From assembly GCF_030409755.1 (NCBI RefSeq), contig NZ_JAUFQE010000002.1:3224001-3288000 (forward strand): 64,000 bases of DNA, given 5' to 3'. Shown here piece by piece: positions 17,368-26,102 of this stretch. Numbering within the stretch: position 1 is the stretch's first letter; each line of letters opens with the position of its first letter. A program made the translations under genes and the position numbers. Source of the DNA: Vibrio lentus (GTDB lineage: Bacteria; Pseudomonadota; Gammaproteobacteria; Enterobacterales; Vibrionaceae). Below the pieces are notes generated by a model. It saw nothing but the letters and a program-made list of their open reading frames with translations. It searched no databases and was not told the origin of the DNA.

Positions 17368-18447
17368 ATGCATATTTTGGTCACTGGTGGAGCAGGTTTT
17401 ATTGGTTCAGCAGTTGTTCGTAACATTATAAATAACACAAATAATAGTGTTATTAATTTAGATAAATTAACTTATGCGGGTAATTTAGAATCATTATTGG
17501 ATATTGAATCGAATGAACGCTATGCGTTCGAGCAAGTTGATATTTGTGATAGGGTTGAGCTAGAAAGGGTGTTTTTAGAACATAAACCAGAAGCGGTAAT
17601 GCATCTAGCGGCAGAGTCCCATGTTGACCGCTCAATTGATGGTCCTGCAGACTTTATGCAAACTAACATTATGGGGACATTCACTCTATTAGAAGCAGCG
17701 CGTACTTATTGGTCTACTTTACCTGAAGACAAAAAGCAAGCTTTCCGCTTCCATCACATTAGTACCGATGAGGTGTACGGTGATTTGGAAGGAACTGATG
17801 ACTTATTTACGGAAGAAACATCTTATGAGCCAAGCTCTCCATATTCGGCTTCTAAAGCATCAAGCGATCATTTAGTGAGGGCATGGAATCGTACCTACGG
17901 TCTGCCAGTGATTGTGACAAACTGCTCAAATAATTATGGCCCTTATCACTTTCCTGAGAAGTTAATACCGCATGTTATTTTAAATGCACTAGATGCTAAA
18001 CCTTTGCCTATTTATGGTGATGGTAGCCAAATTCGGGATTGGCTATATGTAGAAGACCATGCACGTGCACTTTATAAAGTGGTAATAGAAGGTGTTGTGG
18101 GTGAAACCTACAACATTGGTGGGCACAATGAAAAGAAAAATATCGAAGTGGTAGAAACGCTTTGTACTATTCTTGATGAATTAAAGCCTATCTCTGATAA
18201 CCCTGCTTTTTCTTCATCGAAAATAACTAATTACAAAGAACTCATTACCTTTGTTAAAGACCGACCAGGTCACGATGTCCGCTATGCAATCGACGCATCA
18301 AAAATTGAAAAAGAGCTAGGTTGGGTACCTAAAGAAAGTTTCGAAACAGGTATTAGAAAGACAGTTGAATGGTATTTAAATAATGAAAACTGGTGGAAGC
18401 GTGTATTAAACGGTGAATACCAACTTGAACGTATCGGAGATAAGTAA
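17368..18447 (+). CDS. rmlB: dTDP-glucose 4,6-dehydratase
   Basis: Second step of dTDP-L-rhamnose synthesis, turning dTDP-glucose into the 4-keto-6-deoxy sugar with bound NAD. Visible: [30 protein letters not shown], the catalytic Thr-Asp-Glu in [13 protein letters not shown], and YxxxK in [16 protein letters not shown]; 359 residues is the family length. It follows the glycosyltransferase by 2 nt. The rml set reads B-A-C-D, with rmlC and rmlD reversed relative to the common B-D-A-C order. Confidence 0.97.
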   Translation: MHILVTGGAGFIGSAVVRNIINNTNNSVINLDKLTYAGNLESLLDIESNERYAFEQVDICDRVELERVFLEHKPEAVMHLAAESHVDRSIDGPADFMQTNIMGTFTLLEAARTYWSTLPEDKKQAFRFHHISTDEVYGDLEGTDDLFTEETSYEPSSPYSASKASSDHLVRAWNRTYGLPVIVTNCSNNYGPYHFPEKLIPHVILNALDAKPLPIYGDGSQIRDWLYVEDHARALYKVVIEGVVGETYNIGGHNEKKNIEVVETLCTILDELKPISDNPAFSSSKITNYKELITFVKDRPGHDVRYAIDASKIEKELGWVPKESFETGIRKTVEWYLNNENWWKRVLNGEYQLERIGDK

Positions 18448-18449
18448 TT

Positions 18450-19346
18450 ATGACTAACGCTTCAGTTTCAAAGTATAAAGGTATTATTTTAGCTGGTGGT
18501 TCAGGCAGTCGTTTGCATCCTATTACGTTAGGCACTTCTAAACAGTTATTACCTATCTATGACAAACCAATGATTTTCTACCCGCTTTCAGTTTTAATGC
18601 TCGCGGGTATTAAAGAGATTCTTATTATCTCAACACCAGAAGATTTACCTAATTTTGAGCGTATGTTGGGTAATGGTAGTCAATTTGGTGTTCAAATCAG
18701 CTACAAAGAGCAACCAACTCCTGATGGGTTAGCACAGGCATTTATTCTCGGTGAAGAGTTTATTGGTGATGCTAATGTTGCTTTAGTATTAGGTGATAAC
18801 ATCTTCTATGGTCAACACTTTTCAGACAAACTATTAGCTGCTGCACAAGTTGAAAAAGGTGCCTCAGTATTTGGCTATCATGTTTCTGACCCCGAGCGTT
18901 TCGGTGTGGTTGAGTTTGATAAAAGAGGTAAGGCGTTAAGTCTTGAAGAGAAGCCTGAGCACCCTAAATCTAACTATGCAGTCACTGGTTTATATTTCTA
19001 TGATAATGATGTGGTTGAAATTGCTAAAAACATTAAACCATCACATCGTGGTGAGTTAGAAATTACCGATGTGAATATTGCTTACTTAGAGCGTGGTGAT
19101 TTGAATGTTGAGTTATTAGGCCGTGGTTTTGCTTGGCTTGATACAGGTACGCATGACTCATTACTTGAAGCGAGTCAATTTGTACAAACCGTTGAAAATC
19201 GTCAAGGCTTTAAGGTCGCTTGTTTAGAAGAGATTGCTTATATGCAAGGCTGGTTATCTAAAGATGAACTGCTTGATCAGGCAGAAAAACTGAAGAAAAC
19301 AGGATACGGTCAGTACTTATTTAATATCGCTAATGGAATGATTTAA
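18450..19346 (+). CDS. rmlA: Glucose-1-phosphate thymidylyltransferase
   Basis: Joins dTTP and glucose 1-phosphate to dTDP-glucose, the entry to rhamnose. Signature: [47 protein letters not shown] and [14 protein letters not shown]; 298 residues. Product feedback by dTDP-rhamnose is known for the family. The start is 2 nt after rmlB and the stop overlaps the rmlC start by one base (TAATG). Confidence 0.97.
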   Translation: MTNASVSKYKGIILAGGSGSRLHPITLGTSKQLLPIYDKPMIFYPLSVLMLAGIKEILIISTPEDLPNFERMLGNGSQFGVQISYKEQPTPDGLAQAFILGEEFIGDANVALVLGDNIFYGQHFSDKLLAAAQVEKGASVFGYHVSDPERFGVVEFDKRGKALSLEEKPEHPKSNYAVTGLYFYDNDVVEIAKNIKPSHRGELEITDVNIAYLERGDLNVELLGRGFAWLDTGTHDSLLEASQFVQTVENRQGFKVACLEEIAYMQGWLSKDELLDQAEKLKKTGYGQYLFNIANGMI

Positions 19347-19894
19347 TGAAATTTATTGATACTGCTATTTCTGATGTAAAAATTGTTGAAGTCAATGTCT
19401 TTGGCGATGAACGCGGTTTCTTTATGGAAACTTTTCGTGCAGATGAGTTTATGAAACAAACAGGTGCTAAACCATTTGTTCAAGACAACCACAGTAAGTC
19501 AACGAAAGGTACTTTGCGAGGTCTGCATTTCCAGGAAGAACAAACACAGGGTAAGTTAGTGCGCGTTACCTCGGGTGCTGTTTACGATGTTGCTGTAGAT
19601 ATGCGCCAATCTTCGCCAACGTTTGGTAATGCAGTAGGGGTGGAACTTTCGGCTGAAAATAAGCGTCAATTGTGGGTGCCAGAAGGTTTTGCACACGGTT
19701 TCTATGTAATGACTGATTCTGCTGAATTTGTTTATAAGTGTACGGATTATTATCACCCTGAATCTGAAGTGTCTGTTCGTTGGGATGATATTGAACTTGC
19801 TATTGAATGGCCATTAGTTGATGGCGAATTGCCTAAGCTGTCTGCAAAAGACGCAGATGGTTTTTCTTTTCAAGATGCTCCAAAATTTGATTAA
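19346..19894 (+). CDS. rmlC: dTDP-4-dehydrorhamnose 3,5-epimerase
   Basis: Epimerises C3 and C5 of dTDP-4-keto-6-deoxyglucose. A cupin of 182 residues with FGDERGFFMETFRADEF, LRGLHFQEEQTQGKLVR (catalytic His), VAVDMRQSSPTFG, FAHGFYVMTD and YKCTDYYHPESE. It is clearly the canonical copy, unlike the divergent cupin at 11570. Confidence 0.96.
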   Translation: MKFIDTAISDVKIVEVNVFGDERGFFMETFRADEFMKQTGAKPFVQDNHSKSTKGTLRGLHFQEEQTQGKLVRVTSGAVYDVAVDMRQSSPTFGNAVGVELSAENKRQLWVPEGFAHGFYVMTDSAEFVYKCTDYYHPESEVSVRWDDIELAIEWPLVDGELPKLSAKDADGFSFQDAPKFD

Positions 19895-19909
19895 TAGGTA
19901 AAAGTCAGT

Positions 19910-20770
19910 ATGAAAGTTGTTATTACAGGGAAAGGCGGTCAGCTTGCTTGGGAATTAGATCAGCTAGCACCACAAGGTGTTGAAGTTATTAGTGTCGGTA
20001 TTAATGAGCTTGATATTACCAATGAGATATTGGTTACTGAGTTTCTAACCAACACTAAACCTGATTTAGTAATTAATGCAGCGGCTTATACTGCGGTAGA
20101 TAAGGCTGAAGAAGATACAGAGATTGCTTATGCAGTGAATGAGTTTGGTACTAAATACTTAGCTAATACCTGTAAGCAAATTAATGCGCGTATCTTACAC
20201 GTATCTACTGACTTTGTATTTGATGGCTCTAGTACTACGCCTTATAAAACGGATTCAAAGCCTAACCCTATCAATGTTTATGGTGCTTCAAAGCTTGCTG
20301 GAGATATAGCTTTACAAGAGATATTACCTGATGCGAGTGTTATTGTACGAACTGCTTGGGTATATTCAGTAAACGGTAACAATTTCGTTAAAAGCATGCT
20401 TCGCTTGATGCAAGAGAAGCCACAGCTTGGTATTATCTGTGACCAAGTGGGTACGCCTACTTGGGCTAAAGGTCTCGCGCAATGGTTGTGGGCTATCGCA
20501 GATAAACCTGAAGTAACTGGTACCTATCACTGGACCGACGCTGGTGTTGCTTCATGGTATGATTTTGCTATTGCGATTCAAGAGTTAGGTATTGAGAAAG
20601 GGCTACTAAAAGAGACAATTCCTATTTTACCTATCTCAACTTCAGCATACCCAACCCCCGCTAAACGTCCAGCTTTCTCTGTGATTGATAAATCAAGTTC
20701 AGAAGAAGTATCTGACATAAAAACAACACACTGGCGTAAGCAATTATCAGAAATGATGGATAGTTTGTAA
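19910..20770 (+). CDS. rmlD: dTDP-4-dehydrorhamnose reductase
   Basis: Last step to dTDP-L-rhamnose: NAD(P)H reduction of the 4-keto group. Visible: VVITGKGGQLAWELDQ, INAAAYTAVDKAEED, STDFVFDGSSTTPY, YxxxK in NVYGASKLAGD, and VGTPTWAKGLAQWLW; 286 residues. It lies 15 nt after rmlC. A 66-nt gap follows before the next gene, the largest spacing in this half of the operon. Confidence 0.96.
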   Translation: MKVVITGKGGQLAWELDQLAPQGVEVISVGINELDITNEILVTEFLTNTKPDLVINAAAYTAVDKAEEDTEIAYAVNEFGTKYLANTCKQINARILHVSTDFVFDGSSTTPYKTDSKPNPINVYGASKLAGDIALQEILPDASVIVRTAWVYSVNGNNFVKSMLRLMQEKPQLGIICDQVGTPTWAKGLAQWLWAIADKPEVTGTYHWTDAGVASWYDFAIAIQELGIEKGLLKETIPILPISTSAYPTPAKRPAFSVIDKSSSEEVSDIKTTHWRKQLSEMMDSL

Positions 20771-20836
20771 TTATATAGTTGCTCGACACTCTGAAGTATA
20801 AGATATAAATAGCATTCTAGTAGTATAGGAGAAATT

Positions 20837-21772
20837 TTGAAACATAATAAACCTTCAGTTGTAGTGTTGTTAGCTGCATATAATGGAGAGCAATATATTG
20901 CAGAACAGCTAAACACCATAATAGCGCAGAAAGGTGTAAAACTGTCCATACTAATTAGTGTAGATAAGAGTACGGACTCTACGCTGATGATTGCTCAAGA
21001 TTATGAGTCTAAATATCCTGATATTGTAACAGTATTGCCCTATGGCGATAAGTATGGTTCTGCGGGGCAAAATTTTACACGGTTATTATGTGATGTTGAT
21101 TTTAGTGGCTATCAATATATTTCATTTGCAGACCAAGATGATATATGGCTTCCTGATAAGTTACAGAGAGCTATTGTTGAACTGGAGTTTAACGGTGTAG
21201 ATGGTTACTCTGCAAATGTTACGGCATTTTGGGAAACCGGCAGGGAAGCATTAATAAAGAAAGATTACAAACAAGTTGAATTTGATTATTTATTTGAATC
21301 CCCAGGCCCAGGGTGTACCTTTGTATTTAATCGACGGTTAGCTTTATCATTAAAAAAACACTTACTCTCTAAAAAAGATGATCTTAACAAGTTGTGGTTA
21401 CATGATTGGTACTGCTACTCTTTTGCTCGTTTTAATGAGTTTAAATGGTTCATTGATAGTGTCCCATTGATGAAGTACAGGCAGCATAGTAGTAATGAAG
21501 TTGGAGCTAATGACGGTTGGGCAAGCTTTAAAAATCGATTAAAAGTTATCCTGAGCGGTGACGGTTTTTCAAAGGTACTAACTCAAGCATATTTTATTGG
21601 GCAGTCGGAATTAGAGCCAATTAAGTTAATAAAGAACAGAAGTCGCTTTTCAATGTTTAGGTTATTGTTTGTGTCTTGGAAGTGTCGCCGTCAATTTTCA
21701 CATAAAATGATGCTATCAGTAGCATGTTTATTATTTATTATTATAGGTTGCTCTTATCGTGACTCAGAATAA
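20837..21772 (+). CDS. GT2-family glycosyltransferase, rhamnosyltransferase-like
   Basis: 311 residues with VVVLLAAYNGEQYIAEQLN, DKSTDSTL, and the acidic motif in YISFADQDDIWLPDK, the DQDDIW form seen in rhamnosyltransferases. The start is an unusual TTG at 20837, supported by AGGAG 7 nt upstream and by alignment of the GT2 N-terminus. Third GT2 enzyme of the locus. The C-terminus has a hydrophobic stretch (MLSVACLLFIIIGC) that may touch the membrane. Confidence 0.8.
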   Translation: MKHNKPSVVVLLAAYNGEQYIAEQLNTIIAQKGVKLSILISVDKSTDSTLMIAQDYESKYPDIVTVLPYGDKYGSAGQNFTRLLCDVDFSGYQYISFADQDDIWLPDKLQRAIVELEFNGVDGYSANVTAFWETGREALIKKDYKQVEFDYLFESPGPGCTFVFNRRLALSLKKHLLSKKDDLNKLWLHDWYCYSFARFNEFKWFIDSVPLMKYRQHSSNEVGANDGWASFKNRLKVILSGDGFSKVLTQAYFIGQSELEPIKLIKNRSRFSMFRLLFVSWKCRRQFSHKMMLSVACLLFIIIGCSYRDSE

Positions 21773-22703
21773 ACGAGTATTAGTTACAGGGGCTAGTGGT
21801 TTCATTGGTAGTAATGTTTTAGCTTCACTATCAACTAAATACTGTATGATTTCCCAATATCGTAAAAGTGCTTCTATTGTAAGCGAGCCTAATCGACACT
21901 TTAAATTGGATATTAACATTCATACAAATTGGTCTAATCACTTGAAAAATATAGACACGATCGTTCATTTAGCAGCAGTTGCCCATAATAACTCCACTGA
22001 TTCTAACTATATTGATGAGGTGAATGTTCATGGCACTGTTAACCTTGCACAGCAAGCGATTGATCATGGAGTAAAGCGATTTGTGTTTATTAGCTCGATT
22101 GGAGTCTTGGGTAATAGTACAACTAAGGGAAAAGTTTTTAATGAGGATTCTGAACCGGCACCTCATTCACAATACGCCCAATCAAAACTTGATGCAGAAA
22201 ATGCATTATTGAAAATCGCAGAAGAAACAGGTCTCGAAGTCGTTATTCTTCGTCCTGTACTTGTTTATGGTGTGGGAGCTCCTGGTAATTTCGGTAAATT
22301 AGTTAATTTGGTTAGCAAAGTGCCTATGCTACCTTTCGCTTTATGTGGTAATAAACGCAGTTTTATTTCGGTTGAAAATTTAGCTAATTTTATCTCTGTG
22401 TGTATTGAACATCCAAAAGCTAAGAATGAGATATTCTGTATTTCAGATGGCGTGGATGTTTCTATCAAAGAGTTTACGAATGGTATTGCTAAAGGATTAG
22501 GAAAACCTTTAATTCAGCTTCCTATACCAAATTTTATTTTTTTTATATTGGGAAAATTGACAGGCAGGCATGAGCAGATTGAACAGTTAACAGGAAACTT
22601 ACAGGTTAACTCTAATAAAGCTAGAGAACGGTTAGGTTGGAAACCACCATATACGATGGCTGATACATTTGACCGTTTAATAAATAAACAAGGTAAAAGG
22701 TAA
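21759..22703 (+). CDS. NAD-dependent SDR, probably UDP-4-keto-QuiNAc/FucNAc 4-reductase (WbpV/WreQ-like)
   Basis: 314 residues: VLVTGASGFIGSNVLAS, HLAAVAHNN, a Ser in FISSIGVLGNS, YxxxK in SQYAQSKLDAENALLK. The GALE-like family includes reductases that turn UDP-4-keto-6-deoxy-GlcNAc into UDP-QuiNAc or UDP-FucNAc. It sits next to the initiating transferase, and a WbpM-type 4,6-dehydratase lies at 26103, which would make its substrate. The function is therefore inferred from context. GTG start at 21759, overlapping the previous stop by 14 nt. Confidence 0.7.
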   Translation: MTQNKRVLVTGASGFIGSNVLASLSTKYCMISQYRKSASIVSEPNRHFKLDINIHTNWSNHLKNIDTIVHLAAVAHNNSTDSNYIDEVNVHGTVNLAQQAIDHGVKRFVFISSIGVLGNSTTKGKVFNEDSEPAPHSQYAQSKLDAENALLKIAEETGLEVVILRPVLVYGVGAPGNFGKLVNLVSKVPMLPFALCGNKRSFISVENLANFISVCIEHPKAKNEIFCISDGVDVSIKEFTNGIAKGLGKPLIQLPIPNFIFFILGKLTGRHEQIEQLTGNLQVNSNKARERLGWKPPYTMADTFDRLINKQGKR

Positions 22704-22704
22704 C

Positions 22705-23256
22705 ATGATCCGTTTAATTGACTTTCTAGCTGCTTTCTTTGGTTTACTATTTTTATGGCCGATATTATTAATTGTTACGATTATTGGCTTATTTGATACA
22801 GGCTCTCCAATCTTCATTCAAGAACGATTAGGAAGGCATAAAAAGCCATTTAAATTGATTAAGTTCCGTACCATGTCAATTGAAACTAAATCAGTGGCTA
22901 GTCACTTAGCGAGTAATGCTTCAATTACAAGGTTAGGTAACTTTCTACGTAAAACTAAAATTGATGAACTGCCACAACTAATTAATGTTGTTAAAGGTGA
23001 AATGAGCTTAGTTGGTCCGCGTCCAAATTTATTCAATCAAGAAGAGTTGATCCAAGAACGTGATGCATTAGGGGTTTACGATGTATTACCGGGTGTTACG
23101 GGTTTGGCTCAGGTGCAAAACATCGATATGTCAACGCCTGCTTTATTAGCTAAAACTGACAAGCAGATGATTGATACCTTAACCATTAAAGATTACTTTA
23201 AGTATATTCTGATGACTGCGACGGGCAGTGGTTCGGGCGATGCTGTCAAAAAGTAA
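22705..23256 (+). CDS. Undecaprenyl-phosphate sugar-1-phosphate transferase (short PglC/WreU type)
   Basis: 183 residues of the Bac_transf family: a re-entrant N-terminal helix ([20 protein letters not shown]), [46 protein letters not shown] and LPGVTGLAQ. It loads the first sugar phosphate of the repeat unit on undecaprenyl phosphate at the inner membrane. The short form without extra helices is like PglC, WreU and other enzymes using UDP-6-deoxy-HexNAc sugars; with the reductase just upstream, QuiNAc or FucNAc is the likely first sugar. Last gene of the unbroken operon: an IS remnant begins 11 nt after its stop. Confidence 0.85.
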   Translation: MIRLIDFLAAFFGLLFLWPILLIVTIIGLFDTGSPIFIQERLGRHKKPFKLIKFRTMSIETKSVASHLASNASITRLGNFLRKTKIDELPQLINVVKGEMSLVGPRPNLFNQEELIQERDALGVYDVLPGVTGLAQVQNIDMSTPALLAKTDKQMIDTLTIKDYFKYILMTATGSGSGDAVKK

Positions 23257-23267
23257 GACTAATAGTC

Positions 23268-23440
23268 TAGGGGAAAATCATCAACATGCTCATGTTTAAA
23301 GGTTTGGTGGCTTATTAGGTACTCGATTTTTCAATATGGTTAGCTCGTACTATCACATAATTGACAATTAACTGATGACCAATTTGTAGATCATTTCCAG
23401 TGTGTTTCCTAATACCTTCAAGAAAAAATACAGGACATCC
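23268..23440 (+). mobile_element. Left-end remnant of the ISAs1-like IS
   Basis: TAGGGGAAAATCATCAACATG and the following 150 or so bases align with the left ends of the two longer copies (5806 and 24285), with many substitutions. It stops before the transposase start. An older, diverged fragment. Confidence 0.7.
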
Positions 23441-23550
23441 ATGTAATTGACAGGTTTAAAATCGCCGATTAGCCTTACTTTATCTCTTTAGATTTTGTTC
23501 GCTGGTTTTCAGGACAACTCAAGCACGTTCAACTCAGTTTCCCTCATGGC

Positions 23551-23705
23551 AAGATCATGAAAGTCCCTTATGAAATAAGGGATGACGTGAAGTAGTGCTT
23601 TCATTAATTAGTACACCGAAATCACAATAATCTTAATACATCCAAGATCGATTTGATTTAGGTGTGATCATATACTTTTTTTAACAGCAGATATTTAGCC
23701 TAGGG
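23551..23705 (+). repeat. Direct repeat within the IS graveyard, copy 1
   Basis: AAGATCATGAAAGTCCCTTA through GCAGATATTTAGCCTA recurs at 24103-24260 with small indels. The pair flanks the IS66 fragment, so the IS66 piece lies between duplicated DNA. Possibly made by insertion and recombination of one larger element. Confidence 0.65.
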
Positions 23706-23711
23706 TTCCCG

Positions 23712-23951
23712 CATGTTATTTGTCAGCTCAATGAACTCAACCCCTCAACGTTTTATGCTAAGCGCCAGCAACTCAAAAAGGCGGATGTCTCTCAAGGCTT
23801 TGTACGAGCAGAGGTCGTCGAAAAGACAACGAAATATCAAGCTCAAATAGCCACGGCTAACATGACACTTCTCATCAATGATGTGGAGCTGAGTATTCCT
23901 CAAGGCACGCCCGCTGCCTACCTGGCAGAACTCATTGGAGCGTTGTCATGA
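23712..23951 (+). pseudogene. IS66-family TnpA (small accessory protein), C-terminal fragment
   Basis: In frame from 23712, about 79 codons give CQLNELNPSTFYAKRQQLKK, TLLINDVELSIPQGTPAAYL and AELIGALS before the stop, the C-terminal part of IS66 orfA. The N-terminal helix-turn-helix is missing, replaced at the junction by AGGGTTCCCGCATG, a motif also found at 7201 and 25687 in reverse orientation. Confidence 0.75.
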
Positions 23952-24145
23952 AACGCATGCTCAGCGCACCAGAGATTTATCTGTATCGTGAGAGTGTCGA
24001 CTTTAGGAAGTCCATCAATGGCCTCGCAGCGATTATCGAAAGTGACACCGATTTACCTCTAGGAAGTGGTGCACTGTTCCTGTTCACCAATAAACAGGCC
24101 AAGATCATGAAAACCCCTTATGGAATAAGGGATGACGTGAAGTAA
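23948..24145 (+). pseudogene. IS66-family TnpB, N-terminal fragment
   Basis: ATG 23948 overlaps the TnpA stop (ATGA), the usual IS66 coupling. About 52 codons are true TnpB: MLSAPEIYLYRESVDFRKSI, NGLAAIIESDTDLPLGSGAL, then the frame runs into foreign sequence (MKTPYGIRDDVK) and stops. The rest of TnpB and TnpC are gone. Confidence 0.8.
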
Positions 24146-24260
24146 TATTTTCACTAATTAGACACTGAAGTCACAATAATCTCAATACATCCAAGCTCGA
24201 TTTGATGATCAGCTTTAGGTGTGATCATATACTGTTTTTTAGCAGCAGATATTTAGCCTA
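24103..24260 (+). repeat. Direct repeat within the IS graveyard, copy 2
   Basis: Matches 23551-23705, beginning AAGATCATGAAAACCCCTTA and ending GCAGATATTTAGCCTA, with an extra GATCAGCTT in the middle. Confidence 0.65.
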
Positions 24261-24284
24261 ATGAACGGATTAAGCCTTTTGGAC

Positions 24285-25605
24285 TAGGGAGAAATCATCA
24301 ACATGCCCATGTTTTAAGGCTTCGTGGCTTGTTAGGCACTCTATTTTTCAATATGGTTAGCTATTACCATCACATAATTGACAATTAACCGATGATCAAT
24401 TTGTAGATCATTTTCAGTGTTTTCTAATACCTCCATAGAAAAATTGGAGGTCCAACAGTGAGTAACCAACACCCATTTATGCATTTTGATGTCATCCCAG
24501 ATTACCGCCAACAAGGCAAAGTCGAACATAAGTTAACTGATATCATTTTGTTAACAATTTGCGCCGTACTTGCCGGTCAAGATGATTGGAAAGCCATTCA
24601 TCTTTACGGCTAAGCACAGTTAGCTTTTTAAAGCGGTTTGGTGATTTTAGTCATGGTGTACCTTCTACATCGACAATAGCAAGAGCGATGGGAATGATTA
24701 ATGCCACTCGCCTACAGAAGTGTTTTATCGAATAGATGAAGGATTGTACTGAGCTGACTAAGGGTGAAGTGATTGCCATTGATGGTAAAACCGTTAGGGG
24801 CTCTTATGATGACTCTCGCGGTCTTGGTGCTATTCACATGGTAAACGCTTTTGCGACTGAAAATGGTGTTAGTCTCGGACAACATAAAGTTTACGAGAAA
24901 TCGAACGAGATCACTGCCATCCCAGAGTTACTCGAACTGCCTGATATATCAGGTTGTTTGGTCACTATTGATGCAATGGGATGCCAAAAGAAAATTGCTC
25001 AGAAAATACTTGATAAGAATGCCGATTACTTACTGGCGGTTAAAGGTAATCAGGGGCGTTTAGAGCAAGCGTTTAATGATTATTTCGATATGAGTATGCT
25101 GCAAAATCATGATGGTGATTCGTATAGCACGCAGGAAAAGTCTCGTGGCCGCCAGGAAACAAGACTGGCCTTAACGAATACTGATTTGAGTGTTTTAGGT
25201 GATGTTGGACTTGAATGGCCAGAGCTAAAAACAATGGGTATCGTTGTTTCTTTGCGACAAAAGGAAGAGGTCGCGAAAGAGTCAGAATTCACGGTTAGAT
25301 ACTACATTAGCTCGAAGGAATTAAGTGCTAAAGAATTGTTAAATGCCATACGTTCACATTGGTTGGTTGAGTCGATGCACTGGTCGTTAGATACCGCTTT
25401 CGGTGAAGATGCCAGCCGAAAACGAGTAGATGAAGGTCAGAAAATTTTGCAAGGATCAGGCAAATGTGCTTAAACATGCTGAAGAGTGAAACGACTCTCA
25501 AAGCGAGTATTAAACACAAAAGAGCCATGTGTGCGATGAATTGTGAGTATCTTTTAAAGGTTCTGGCAAGCCTTTATTGACGGGGATGTTCATGATTTTT
25601 CCGTG
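24285..25605 (+). mobile_element. ISAs1-family-like insertion sequence, copy 2 (defective)
   Basis: Near-identical to 5806-7118 in the same orientation, with the same imperfect inverted-repeat ends. The two copies bracket the operon 7359-23256 as direct repeats about 18.5 kb apart. It retains the 10 bases deleted in copy 1 but has its own lesions. The identity extends past the right end to 25687. Confidence 0.8.
24458..25580 (+). pseudogene. ISAs1-like transposase, copy 2, disrupted
   Basis: From GTG 24458 the frame gives SNQHPFMHFDVIPDYRQQGK and on to DDWKAIHLYG, then the TAA shared with copy 1. Further lesions unique to this copy: one T missing in the T-run near 24629, TGG to TAG at 24733, and one base missing near 25437 (GGTCAGAAA against GGTGCAGAAA) that truncates the DDE domain. 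It cannot encode a working enzyme. Confidence 0.88.
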
Positions 25606-25685
25606 CGTTAAATACTGAGTTCCGAGAGAGAGTTTTGTTTGGGATTTAAGGTGTTTTAATAAATTTGCAACTCATGCGGGAACCC

Positions 25686-25985
25686 TGGTGGGTAAACCTA
25701 TCGGTTTACTTCAAATATCCTGAATATGTTCGAAAGGCAATTTACACAACAAATGCTATTGAGGCCGTTCATCGTCAGTTCCGCAAACTGACCAAAACGA
25801 AAGGTGGGTTCCTGAATGAAAATAGCTTGCTAAAACTCTTATATGCGGGGATATTGAATTCTTCTAAGAAATGGACAATACCAATCCAGAACTGGAATAT
25901 GACATTATCTCAATTAGCGATTCACTATGAAGGTCGGTTGGATGACTTCTTAGATACCTAGCTAAAATTAGCTGACACAGAATTC
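25686..25985 (+). mobile_element. IS256-family transposase C-terminal fragment and right end
   Basis: About 92 codons ending at 25961 read WWVNLSVYFKYPEYVRKAIY, TTNAIEAVHRQFRKLTKTKG, GFLNENSLLKLLYAG, the C-terminal catalytic and tail region of mutator-type (IS256) transposases. The 5' side is cut exactly where the ISAs1-flank sequence ends (AACCCTG). The IS end GCTGACACAGAATTCTGAACG follows the stop. A further CTGATTTTTCCGTG at 25997-26010 looks like one more solo ISAs1-like terminus. Confidence 0.8.
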
Positions 25986-26102
25986 TGAACGCCCTCTGAT
26001 TTTTCCGTGAGTGTCAAAACTAGTAATAGCCCATTTCTTTGATATATGCCTCAATATTTTTCACTGGCTTTATAAATAACTATTAATAATAAGAATCATT
26101 TT

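Noticed and set aside
5806..25605. Functional composite transposon carrying the O-antigen operon
   Set aside because: Both IS copies have disrupted transposases. Past mobilisation or recombination is possible, but present transposition on their own enzymes is not supported.
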